Shown piece by piece: positions 1 to 7,112 of a stretch of DNA of 10,444 nt. Position numbers and translations under genes: made by a program. The stretch lies in assembly GCA_014729955.1 (NCBI GenBank), contig WJJA01000191.1, positions 1 through 10,444 on the forward strand, given 5' to 3'. The first letter of the stretch is position 1, and each line of letters begins with the position of its first letter. The notes under the pieces are model-generated. The model searched no databases. It saw nothing but the letters and a program-made list of their open reading frames with translations, and was not told the origin of the DNA. This DNA comes from a bacterium. Its GTDB lineage: Bacteria; Electryoneota; Electryoneia; Electryoneales; Electryoneaceae.

Positions 1-1167
1 CTGTTTGTGATGGACGAGACCACGCTCGGTCTACAGTCGCTGGCGCGTGAAGTGCGGTCAACCTTTGGCTCCACCGTCGCAGGTATCACCGGATCGGTGG
101 GCAAAACGACAACTCGTGCGATGGTGACGGCGTCCCTGGCGGCCGGCGGTGAAGTGGGCGGCACGAGCGGCAATCGCAACAACCACCTCGGGGTGCCGCT
201 TACAATTCTCAACCTGAGCGGGACCGAGAAATACATCGTGATCGAAATGGGCGCAAACCACCTGCATGAGATTCGTGAGCTTTGCGGGATTGCCTATCCG
301 GAGATCGGCCTGATCACCAACATCGGCGAGGCGCACATCGGCGAATTCGGCAGTGCGGAGAACATCCAGAAGGGCAAGGGTGAGTTGTTCGAATGGTTGC
401 GTGTGAATGAAGGGATCGCGGTGGTGAACCTCGACGATGAGAAGGTGATCGAGGTCGCAATGGACAACGAGCACAAGGTCGGTTACACCCTGGATGATCC
501 TCCGTTGGACTTCAACGGCGCGATCTACGCCGGCCGTGTGACGGAGTTGGATGCCTGGTCACGCGCGACACTGATGGTGGAGGGGATGACGGTGAAGCTC
601 GCCCTGCCGGGCCGTCAATTCGCCCACGGCGCACTGGCGGCGTATGCGACGGCGGTGGAGGCGGGGGTGGACCCGGAGAGTGCGCTGACAGCTCTCGCGA
701 CGGTCGAGCCGCTGGAAGGGCGCGGGCGGATTGTCACTCTCGCGGACGGCATCGAGGTGCTGGACGACGCTTACAACGCGGGCGGACCGTCGATCGAGGC
801 GGCGTTGACAACACTTGCACGGCGAGAAGGGCAACGGATCGCTGTGCTGGGAGATGTACACGAGCTGGGAGCCTACGAAGAAGAACTGCACCGTTCTTTC
901 GGCCGTATGCCGGTACTGGACGATATCGACCTGGTCTATTTCGTCGGTGAGCGCATGGCGTGGGCCGCGGAAGAAGCGGAACTGATGGGTCACCCCGGTG
1001 CGATCCGGGTGAATGCGGACGCGATCGAACAACTCCCGGAACGGATCGGTGAGCTGATCGAGCCGGGAGCGGGGATTGTAGTGAAGGGATCGAGGGCGAT
1101 GAGGATGGAACGAGTGGTCCGTGGGCTGGAGACGCTTCACGGATCCGACACGGAGGGTTCTGCATGA
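1..1167 (+). CDS. murF: MurF, UDP-MurNAc-tripeptide:D-Ala-D-Ala ligase (5' end missing)
   Basis: Cytoplasmic ATP-dependent Mur ligase that adds the D-Ala-D-Ala dipeptide to UDP-MurNAc-tripeptide, the last soluble step of precursor synthesis. The frame is open from base 1, and the first residues already match the stretch just before the ATP-binding domain. The N-terminal UDP-substrate domain (roughly 80-110 residues in the family) therefore lies upstream, and the ATG at 10 is not the real start. Visible motifs are the P-loop ITGSVGKTTT (from base 85), the GNRNNHLGVPLT and EMGANHLHEI stretches of the central domain, and TNIGEAHIGEFGS. The C-terminal domain shows DDAYNA, LGDVHELG and VKGSRAMRME. 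Two signatures differ from the common forms: GSVGK where GSNGK or GSSGK is usual, and YNAGGPS where YNANPxS is usual. The stop codon overlaps the murD start as ATGA. Family assignment is secure from the motifs and the dcw context. Confidence 0.95.
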   Translation: MFVMDETTLGLQSLAREVRSTFGSTVAGITGSVGKTTTRAMVTASLAAGGEVGGTSGNRNNHLGVPLTILNLSGTEKYIVIEMGANHLHEIRELCGIAYPEIGLITNIGEAHIGEFGSAENIQKGKGELFEWLRVNEGIAVVNLDDEKVIEVAMDNEHKVGYTLDDPPLDFNGAIYAGRVTELDAWSRATLMVEGMTVKLALPGRQFAHGALAAYATAVEAGVDPESALTALATVEPLEGRGRIVTLADGIEVLDDAYNAGGPSIEAALTTLARREGQRIAVLGDVHELGAYEEELHRSFGRMPVLDDIDLVYFVGERMAWAAEEAELMGHPGAIRVNADAIEQLPERIGELIEPGAGIVVKGSRAMRMERVVRGLETLHGSDTEGSA

Positions 1168-2546
1168 GCAGCCCGTTGTATTCCGAGGACGAACTCGCGG
1201 GGAAGCTGGTCTGGGTGATCGGCATGGGTCGCAGCGGTATTGCCGCCGCACGTCTGCTGAAGGAGCTCGGCGCTGATGTGCTGGTAACCGAGAAGAAGCG
1301 TGCCGAAGAGGTGCAGCCCTATGTCGCGCAACTGGACGAGCTGGAGATCGACTACGAGACCGGCGGCCATCGCGGCGGCGACGGTCGTATGCCGGACTTC
1401 GCGGTCGTCAGCCCGGGCGTTCCAACCTCCGCGCCGATCCTGGAGTGGCTGGTGGACCACGGCCGGCAGGTGGTGAGCGAAGTGGAACTGGCGAGCTGGT
1501 TCTACTACGGCACCGTCATCGGAGTCACCGGCAGCAACGGCAAGACCACGACGGTCAGCTGGATCACACACATCCTGCGGGAAGCGGGGCTGTACGCGGT
1601 ATCGACCGGCAACATCGGCTACCCGTTCTGCGACATGGTGCTTGATCATGTGAAAGCGTCCCATGCGGTCGTCGAAGTGTCCAGCTACCAACTCGAGTCG
1701 ATCCTAAGCTTCAAGCCTCATGTGTCGCTGTTGACCAACCTGAGCCCGGATCACCTCGAGCGGCACGGCAGCATGGAAGCCTACGCTCGTGCGAAGGCGA
1801 ACATCTTCAAGAACCAGGACGAAGGCGATTTCGCAGTGCTGCCTTCGACCAACGGGTTGATCGCGATGGTTTCGACGACGATTCGCCCGCAGAAACTGTA
1901 TGTGCGACTCGACCGATGCCCCGATCTTGGCGCCGGTTTTGAAGAGGGCAACCTGGTGATGAATATCGGCGCGGGGCGTGAAGTCCTGCTTTCGGCCGGC
2001 GAACTGCCGCTACCCGGCTTGCACAACATCGCCAACGCCCTGATGGCGGCGATTACCTGCCGTCTGCTGATGGTGCCGACCGAGGCGATTGTGCGCGGGT
2101 TGAGAAGCTTCCCCGGTGTGCCGCACCGGTTGGAAAAGGTGAAGATGAACGGGCGTGTGTGGGTCAACGATTCCAAGTCGACGAACATCGACAGCCTGCG
2201 TGTCGCTCTGGAATCGGTAGATGAATCGGAAGATGTGTGGTTGATCGCAGGCGGGCAGGACAAGGGTGCGCCGTACGGCCCCCTGCGTGAACTGGTCGGT
2301 CAAAAGGTGAGAAAGCTGTTATTGATCGGTGAGACGGCTCCCATGCTGATGAAGGCGTGGGGGGAAACGGTCTCGGCGGAGGTGTGCGGCACCCTGGACA
2401 AGGCGGTGGAACGGGCGGACAAGGAAGCGCCGCACGGCACCACGATCCTGCTCTCGCCCGCCTGTGCCTCGTTCGACCAGTTCAAGAACTTCGAGCATCG
2501 CGGCGAGGTCTTCAAGCAGTTGATCGGAGCCGGAGTGAAGGTATGA
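1164..2546 (+). CDS. murD: MurD, UDP-MurNAc-L-alanine:D-glutamate ligase
   Basis: Cytoplasmic Mur ligase adding D-Glu to UDP-MurNAc-L-Ala with ATP. The 460-residue length fits MurD (usually about 440-460). Domain 1 has a Rossmann-like dinucleotide-type loop, VIGMGRSGIAAA, at residues 18-29, and VVSPGVP at 81-87. The ATP P-loop GVTGSNGKTTT is at 120-130. The central motifs STGNIG (147-152), EVSSYQLE (171-178) and TNLSPDHLERHG (191-202) are intact. Domain 3 carries HRLEKV (321-326), NDSKSTN (335-341), AGGQDKG (362-368) and LLSPACASFDQF (429-440), all MurD hallmarks. The ATG at 1164 is chosen because GGAGG at 1152-1156 is well spaced and the ATG overlaps the murF stop as ATGA. MurD directly follows murF; in many dcw clusters mraY sits between them. 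The 3' end overlaps ftsW by 4 nt. Confidence 0.97.
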   Translation: MSSPLYSEDELAGKLVWVIGMGRSGIAAARLLKELGADVLVTEKKRAEEVQPYVAQLDELEIDYETGGHRGGDGRMPDFAVVSPGVPTSAPILEWLVDHGRQVVSEVELASWFYYGTVIGVTGSNGKTTTVSWITHILREAGLYAVSTGNIGYPFCDMVLDHVKASHAVVEVSSYQLESILSFKPHVSLLTNLSPDHLERHGSMEAYARAKANIFKNQDEGDFAVLPSTNGLIAMVSTTIRPQKLYVRLDRCPDLGAGFEEGNLVMNIGAGREVLLSAGELPLPGLHNIANALMAAITCRLLMVPTEAIVRGLRSFPGVPHRLEKVKMNGRVWVNDSKSTNIDSLRVALESVDESEDVWLIAGGQDKGAPYGPLRELVGQKVRKLLLIGETAPMLMKAWGETVSAEVCGTLDKAVERADKEAPHGTTILLSPACASFDQFKNFEHRGEVFKQLIGAGVKV

Positions 2547-3700
2547 GCGATTACCAGCCCCTCGGCAAACCACGACGCAACCAGCGCATGGACGGTGTGC
2601 TGCTCGGCGTGATCCTGGCGTTGACCCTGATCGGCGTGATCGCGGTTTACACGGCAGGCAGCGAGCGCTCCGAGCTGCTGTACGGCAGCCCGCATCACAT
2701 GTTCCTGCAGCACATCGCGCGGTCGTTGACGGGGCTGGCAGTGTTGATGATTGCTGCACTGGTGCCGTTTTCCACCTGGCAGCGTCTCGGGTGGCCGATT
2801 GTCGCGGCGGCGCTGATCCTGCTGGTGCTTGTGTTCATCGACCCGTTCAGCGTTTCGGGCAAGGGTGCGACTCGCTGGGTGAGATTCGGGCCGGTCAGCT
2901 TTCAACCGTCCGAAGCGGCCAAATTCGCGTTGGTCTTCTTCATCGCCTCCTACAGCGTAAAGCAGGGCGATGCGATGAAGCGGTTTGTGCCGGGTGTGCT
3001 GATACCGATGGCGGTGACGGGGTCGATACTGCTGATGATCCTGCGTCAGCCGGACTTCTCCACGGCGGCGATGATCGCCGTAATCGCCGGGATGATGCTC
3101 TTTCTCGCCGGCGCCCATTTCGGCTGGCTGTCATTGACCATAATCACGTTTGCCGGAGCTGCGGTCGGGGCGGTGTTGACCTCCCCCTACCGGCGGGAAC
3201 GTCTGCTCACCTACCTCGCACCGCATGAAGACACCATGGACGCCGGGTACCAGATCCTGCAAAGCTGGATCGGGATGGGACGCGGCGGCCTGTTCGGGGT
3301 CGGGCTGGGCGAAAGCCGGCAGAAGCTGTTCTTCCTCCCGGACGCCCATACGGATTTTATTTACAGTGTGATTGGCGAGGAACTGGGATTCATCGGGGCG
3401 TTTCTCGTGCTGGTGCTCTTCGGTGTGCTGGTCTGGCGGGGCTTTCGCATCGCGATGAACTGCCCGGACGCCTACGGCAGTTTCCTGGCGGCGGGGATCA
3501 CGTTTGCCGTCGGATTGTACGCGGTGATCAACATGGCGATCGCCGCCGGCGTGCTGCCGACGACGGGTCTGCCGCTGCCGCTGATCAGCTACGGCGGCAC
3601 ATCGCTGCTGATCACCTTCGCTGCGCTTGGGGTGGTCCTGAACATTTCACAGTACAGCTGGCCGAAACAGGGGGCGCGAGTGACGGGAGGGAAACGATGA
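2543..3700 (+). CDS. ftsW: FtsW, SEDS-family septal peptidoglycan glycosyltransferase
   Basis: Polytopic inner-membrane protein of the SEDS family that polymerises lipid II at the septum with its partner class B PBP (FtsI). The predicted product is 385 residues with about ten hydrophobic segments and a short basic cytoplasmic N-terminus. SEDS motifs are present: GATRWVRFGPVSFQPSE (107-123), QPDFST (169-174), LPDAHTDFIYSVIGEELG (265-282) and LPLPLISYGGTS (343-354). D271 in the HTDFI motif appears to match the conserved, proposed catalytic Asp of the family. The HTDFI version with GEELG, together with the location, favours FtsW over RodA or SpoVE. The frame is open upstream to 2357, but that part lies inside murD. 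The ATG at 2543 overlaps the murD stop (ATGA) and has GGAG at 2532-2535. murC follows with another ATGA overlap; murG, commonly found here, is absent. Confidence 0.96.
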   Translation: MSDYQPLGKPRRNQRMDGVLLGVILALTLIGVIAVYTAGSERSELLYGSPHHMFLQHIARSLTGLAVLMIAALVPFSTWQRLGWPIVAAALILLVLVFIDPFSVSGKGATRWVRFGPVSFQPSEAAKFALVFFIASYSVKQGDAMKRFVPGVLIPMAVTGSILLMILRQPDFSTAAMIAVIAGMMLFLAGAHFGWLSLTIITFAGAAVGAVLTSPYRRERLLTYLAPHEDTMDAGYQILQSWIGMGRGGLFGVGLGESRQKLFFLPDAHTDFIYSVIGEELGFIGAFLVLVLFGVLVWRGFRIAMNCPDAYGSFLAAGITFAVGLYAVINMAIAAGVLPTTGLPLPLISYGGTSLLITFAALGVVLNISQYSWPKQGARVTGGKR

Positions 3701-5085
3701 CCGACATGATGCGCAAACTGCAGCGAATCCATTTCGTCGGCATCGGCGGCATCGGCATGAGCGGCATTGCCGAACTGCTTGCACGACAGGAGTTCGAGGT
3801 AACCGGTTCCGATCTGGCTGCCTCCGCTCAGACGCGCCACCTCGAGGAACAAGGGTGCCGTATCTGGATCGGCCACAGCGCGGACAACATCGGCGACGCG
3901 GAGGTGGTCGTGCACTCCAGCGCGGTCGGAACTGAGAACCCGGAAGTCGCAGAAGCGATTCGCCGCGGGATCCCGGTCATCCGCCGTGCGGAGATGCTGG
4001 CAGAGCTGATGCGTCTGAAGGAAGGGGTCGCGATTGCCGGCACACACGGCAAGACCACCACAACGTCTCTGGCCGGGCACATTCTGACCGAGGTGGGGCT
4101 GGACCCGACGGTGATCGTCGGCGGTGTGGTGCGCGGGCTGGGAACGAATGCAAGGCTGGGTGAAAGCAAGTTGCTTGTCGCCGAGGCGGATGAATACGAC
4201 CGCAGTTTCCTGAAGCTGATGCCGGTAATGGCTGTGCTGACCACGCTGGAGGCTGAACACCTCGATACCTACGGCACCTACGAAGAACTGAGAAGCGCGT
4301 TTGTTCATTTCGCCAACTCGGTGCCCTTTTACGGCAAGGTGATCCTCTGTTCGGACGAGCCGAACCTGGTAGATCTGCTGGATGATATTTCCCGGCCGGT
4401 GCTGACCTACGGACTGAACCCGCAGGCCGACCTGCGCGCGGAGATGGTGGAGCTGGGAACCACCGCTACCGGCCGTCTCACGTTTGGTGGTAACGAACTG
4501 GGCGAGCTGCAGGTGCCGCTCGCAGGCCTTCACAATCTGCGTAATGCGCTCGCGGCAGTCGCGGTGGCGCTTGAGATGGATGTGCCGATGGGCCGCATTC
4601 GCGAAGCTCTGAAGAGTTTTTCCGGCGTGAGACGTCGCTTCGAGTTCCGAGGCAGCGGGGACGGGGTGGAAGTTTACGACGACTATGCCCATCACCCGAC
4701 GGAAGTAGCCGCGACGCTGTCTGCGGCACGCCAGGCGTTGAGCAACCGCATTGTGGCCGTGTTTCAGCCGCACCTGTTCAGTCGTACGCAGCATTTCTAC
4801 CGTGAATTTGCCCGTGAGCTTCTGAAGGCGGACGTCGTGGTTGTGACCGACGTCTATCCGTCGCGTGAAAAACCGATCGAGGGAGTGACCGGCGAAATGG
4901 TCGCCGAACAGGCGCGACGGTTCGGCCACAAGGACGTGCATTACGTCCCGGAACGACCTGCGCTGGCGGATGACCTTATGGCACTTCTGATGCCCGGGGA
5001 CGCTGTGATCACACTGGGTGCGGGCGATATCTACAAGACGTCGGATGAGCTTCTCGAGCGGCTTGGCAACGGGGAGGCCGACTGA
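3697..5085 (+). CDS. murC: MurC, UDP-N-acetylmuramate:L-alanine ligase
   Basis: Cytoplasmic Mur ligase that adds the first amino acid, L-Ala, to UDP-MurNAc. It is 462 residues, the usual MurC length. The N-terminal UDP-binding loop HFVGIGGIGMSGIAELL is at 12-28 and the ATP P-loop AGTHGKTTTTS at 114-124. EADEYDRSFL (163-172) and the LTTLEAEHLDTYG stretch (181-193) follow; the latter is a known variant of the more common TNIxxDHLD. Domain 3 has DDYAHHPTE (328-336) and FQPHLFSRT, which separate MurC from MurD, MurE and MurF. MurC can resemble Mpl (UDP-MurNAc:tripeptide ligase), but the place between ftsW and murB argues for MurC. The start at 3697 follows GGGAGG (3685-3690) and overlaps the ftsW stop as ATGA. 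The next in-frame ATG, four codons on, lacks such spacing. The end abuts murB as TGATG. Confidence 0.96.
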   Translation: MTDMMRKLQRIHFVGIGGIGMSGIAELLARQEFEVTGSDLAASAQTRHLEEQGCRIWIGHSADNIGDAEVVVHSSAVGTENPEVAEAIRRGIPVIRRAEMLAELMRLKEGVAIAGTHGKTTTTSLAGHILTEVGLDPTVIVGGVVRGLGTNARLGESKLLVAEADEYDRSFLKLMPVMAVLTTLEAEHLDTYGTYEELRSAFVHFANSVPFYGKVILCSDEPNLVDLLDDISRPVLTYGLNPQADLRAEMVELGTTATGRLTFGGNELGELQVPLAGLHNLRNALAAVAVALEMDVPMGRIREALKSFSGVRRRFEFRGSGDGVEVYDDYAHHPTEVAATLSAARQALSNRIVAVFQPHLFSRTQHFYREFARELLKADVVVVTDVYPSREKPIEGVTGEMVAEQARRFGHKDVHYVPERPALADDLMALLMPGDAVITLGAGDIYKTSDELLERLGNGEAD

Positions 5086-6008
5086 TGGAAGCGTCTCGTA
5101 TCGCCGAACGGCTGCAGCGTGAAGTGAAGGCGGACGTTCGCCTGAACGTGCCTTTCTCACGCTACACCTCCTACCGAATCGGGGGGCCGGCGGCGGTGTG
5201 GGTCGAGCCGACATCGGAAGATGAAGTCGGGCGTGTCTTGCGGGTCGTCGCGGAAGAAGAGGTTCCCCTGTTCCTGCTGGGCTGGGGGTCGAACATCCTG
5301 GTGTCTGACGACGGATTTGAGGGCGTGGTGCTGGCGTTGCGGAGCAATCTGGCGGGCTGGAGCTTCGACCGCATGGACGACGAGGGCGATGTCAACGCCG
5401 GCAGCATGCTGATCGACCTGATTCGCGCAACAGTAAAACGCGGACTGTCCGGCATGGAGATGTTGGCGGGTATCCCCGGCAGTGTCGGGGGCGCGTTGCG
5501 TATGAATGCCGGCGCTTTCGGGCAGGAAATCGAAGCGACCACGAAAGAGGTGAAGGGATTCTACCTGGACGGCAGCCCCTTCGCCCTGTTGCGCGAACAG
5601 ATCCACTTCGGATACCGCAAAGCGCCTGAGCTGGACGATACAGTGATTACGTCGGCGACGTTCCAGTTCGTAGAGAACGACGCCGAGGTGCTGGAAACGC
5701 GCATGGAGGACATCCTGCATCTGCGCGCGAAGAAACAACCGCTGGAGTTTCCTTCCTGCGGCAGTGTTTTCAAACGGCCTCCGGGGTACTACGCCGGTGC
5801 ATTGATCGAAGAACTCGGGATGAAAGGGTACCGTTCCGGTGGCGCGATGGTCAGCGAGAAGCACGCCGGTTTTGTTGTGAACGTGGACAACGCCTCGGCG
5901 GACGATGTGCTTTCGATCATTCGCAGAATCGAGGAGAAGGTGGAACACCGCTTCGGGGTCAAACTGGAGCGGGAAGTCAAGCTGGTGGGTTTCAATGGCG
6001 AAGCGTAA
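5085..6008 (+). CDS. murB: MurB, UDP-N-acetylenolpyruvoylglucosamine reductase
   Basis: FAD- and NADPH-dependent cytoplasmic reductase converting UDP-GlcNAc-enolpyruvate to UDP-MurNAc, which is the MurC substrate. At 307 residues it fits the shorter type II MurB rather than the longer E. coli type. FAD-binding motifs are TSYRIGGPA (28-36), GWGSNILVSDDGFEG (66-80), and AGIPGSVGGALRMNAGAFG (128-146). Likely catalytic residues by family alignment are R178 in HFGYR, S227 in PSCGSVFKRP (the proton donor position) and E297 in LEREVKLVG. GGAMVSEKHAGFVVN (252-266) is the usual C-terminal stretch. After YR the usual SxF is replaced by APEL, a mild deviation. The ATG at 5085 shares its A with the murC stop (TGATG) and has GGGGAGG at 5071-5077. 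Its last 14 nt overlap ftsQ. Confidence 0.96.
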   Translation: MEASRIAERLQREVKADVRLNVPFSRYTSYRIGGPAAVWVEPTSEDEVGRVLRVVAEEEVPLFLLGWGSNILVSDDGFEGVVLALRSNLAGWSFDRMDDEGDVNAGSMLIDLIRATVKRGLSGMEMLAGIPGSVGGALRMNAGAFGQEIEATTKEVKGFYLDGSPFALLREQIHFGYRKAPELDDTVITSATFQFVENDAEVLETRMEDILHLRAKKQPLEFPSCGSVFKRPPGYYAGALIEELGMKGYRSGGAMVSEKHAGFVVNVDNASADDVLSIIRRIEEKVEHRFGVKLEREVKLVGFNGEA

Positions 6009-7044
6009 ACCGCGACAGATGGCGAGGCGTGTGAAGACTACTTCCCGCAACACGGCCAAACGCACCGGTCGAACCGGCAGCATGGCGCGTCGCAGCACGC
6101 CGCCAAGGCCGAAGATCGGGCGCTGGTTGCTGCTTGCGCTGCTGCTGGGCACGGCGGGAGTCTATTCCGCACGCAACCACCTGCTGCCCCTGCCCTGGCC
6201 GAAGGCCTCCGAGGCGGTCGCAGGGGAAGCTGAGGTTATGGAATCGGCTTCAGCGGACGACGATCGCGAGACTGCGTCGTCGTCGGGTCTTGAAGACGCA
6301 CAAACTGTTGTAAATCCGTCACAGGGCCGAGACGACGATGAAGCCGCGAACGAAACGGCCCCGGGTTTTGAACCGCCGACCGCACTGCAGCGGCTGTTCC
6401 GTGTCGGGGATGTGACCATCGACGGTTGCTACACAGTCAGCCGTGACACCGTTCGCGCATTGCTGGGCGAGCTTGAAGGCCGATCGATGACGCTGATTCA
6501 CCTGGACTCGCTGGCCGAACGTGTCGGACGTCATCCGCGCGTGCGTCATGCGGTGATCAGCCGGCAGTTGCCGAAGAAGATCCAGGTAGATGTAGTGGAA
6601 CGCTACGAAGAGGCGCTGGTGATGTCGCCGCAGGGGCTGCTTGGTGTGGACCGTGAAAATGTTCTGCTTCCCCCGCCTCGCGGGTACTGGGAGCTAAACC
6701 TGCCGGTGATTACCGGGGCACAGGTGCAGGGACTGCCGGGCGACACGGTCGAAAGCGAAGATGTGCTGGAAGCGATGCGCTGGGTGAACGCTGCGGCATC
6801 CTCGTCGGGATTGTCCGCCTGGTTGACCGAGGTGCATGTGACATCGAGGGGTGTGGAACTGGTCGGCGGCGAAACCGCGCTGAGGATCATGCCCGGCCGT
6901 CATGCACCGGAAACACATTTCGCCGCGCTGGAGCAGTTCCTGGACGCGCGCGGTCCGATTGAACGCGCGGGGCGCATCCTCGACATGCGTTACCCGGAAT
7001 TCATCATTCTCAAGCCCGTGCAGGGCGAAGACAGGCCGTCATGA
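5995..7044 (+). CDS. ftsQ: FtsQ/DivIB-type divisome protein with acidic linker
   Basis: Bitopic membrane protein that links cytoplasmic and periplasmic divisome parts. The predicted 349 residues fall into clear segments. Residues 1-40 are a cytoplasmic tail with 15 Lys/Arg and no Asp/Glu. One membrane helix lies near 42-58 (GRWLLLALLLGTAGVYS). An acidic Ser/Ala-rich linker spans about 71-128. A POTRA domain follows (about 135-205: FRVGDVTIDG, VSRDTVRALLG, HPRVRHAVISRQLPKKIQVDV and ERYEEAL), then a beta domain ending near 342. Known FtsQ proteins usually pass from the helix to POTRA with little linker, so this insert is notable. The start is set at ATG 5995, inside murB, with GGTGGG at 5984-5989; ATG 6019 is possible but has a poor SD. 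The frame is open back to 5905, but that lies within murB. FtsQ sequences diverge strongly, so the name rests on architecture and on the slot between murB and ftsA. Confidence 0.9.
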   Translation: MAKRKPRQMARRVKTTSRNTAKRTGRTGSMARRSTPPRPKIGRWLLLALLLGTAGVYSARNHLLPLPWPKASEAVAGEAEVMESASADDDRETASSSGLEDAQTVVNPSQGRDDDEAANETAPGFEPPTALQRLFRVGDVTIDGCYTVSRDTVRALLGELEGRSMTLIHLDSLAERVGRHPRVRHAVISRQLPKKIQVDVVERYEEALVMSPQGLLGVDRENVLLPPPRGYWELNLPVITGAQVQGLPGDTVESEDVLEAMRWVNAAASSSGLSAWLTEVHVTSRGVELVGGETALRIMPGRHAPETHFAALEQFLDARGPIERAGRILDMRYPEFIILKPVQGEDRPS

Positions 7045-7112
7045 GAACGTCGTTGCCTCATCACGGCCGGCTGCAATGGAACGTAACGACCCTGTAGAGA
7101 TAGGGAGGGGTT
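7045..7112 (+). promoter_or_regulatory. ftsQ-ftsA gap with strong ftsA Shine-Dalgarno
   Basis: This 68-nt gap is the first true break in a run of overlapping genes. It ends in a purine-rich SD (GGGAGGGG at 7103-7110) just before the ftsA ATG at 7113. FtsA is therefore probably translated independently of FtsQ, which has only a weak SD. I see no convincing -35/-10 pair and no hairpin followed by a T-run, so a separate promoter is possible but not supported here. Confidence 0.55.

Noticed and set aside
2357..2542. A longer FtsW starting at 2357
   Set aside because: The added residues are Gly/Arg rich, out of frame within murD, and unlike FtsW; ATG 2543 has an SD and the ATGA overlap seen at neighbouring genes.
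4237..4275. MurC motif LTTLEAEHLD instead of TNIxxDHLD as a sign of lost activity
   Set aside because: TxxEAEHLD-type variants occur in MurC proteins and the P-loop and DDYAHHP motifs are intact.
3589..5214. A 541-codon open frame on the minus strand opposite murC
   Set aside because: It lies opposite a gene with complete MurC motifs, its product is rich in His, Arg and Gln with no recognisable motif, and such antisense frames are common in G+C-rich coding DNA.
5905..5994. A longer FtsQ starting at 5905
   Set aside because: The extra part is a shadow of conserved MurB C-terminal coding; ATG 5995 starts the typical basic tail.
6256..6284. A perfect 8-bp hairpin (6256-6263 with 6277-6284) that could be a terminator or operator
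   Set aside because: It sits inside ftsQ, has no T-run after it, and follows from Asp codons (GAC GAC GAT) near Ser codons (TCG TCG TCG).
7045..7112. Possible promoter for ftsA with TTGCCT near 7053
   Set aside because: No reasonable -10 element stands at the right distance, so the match is no better than chance.
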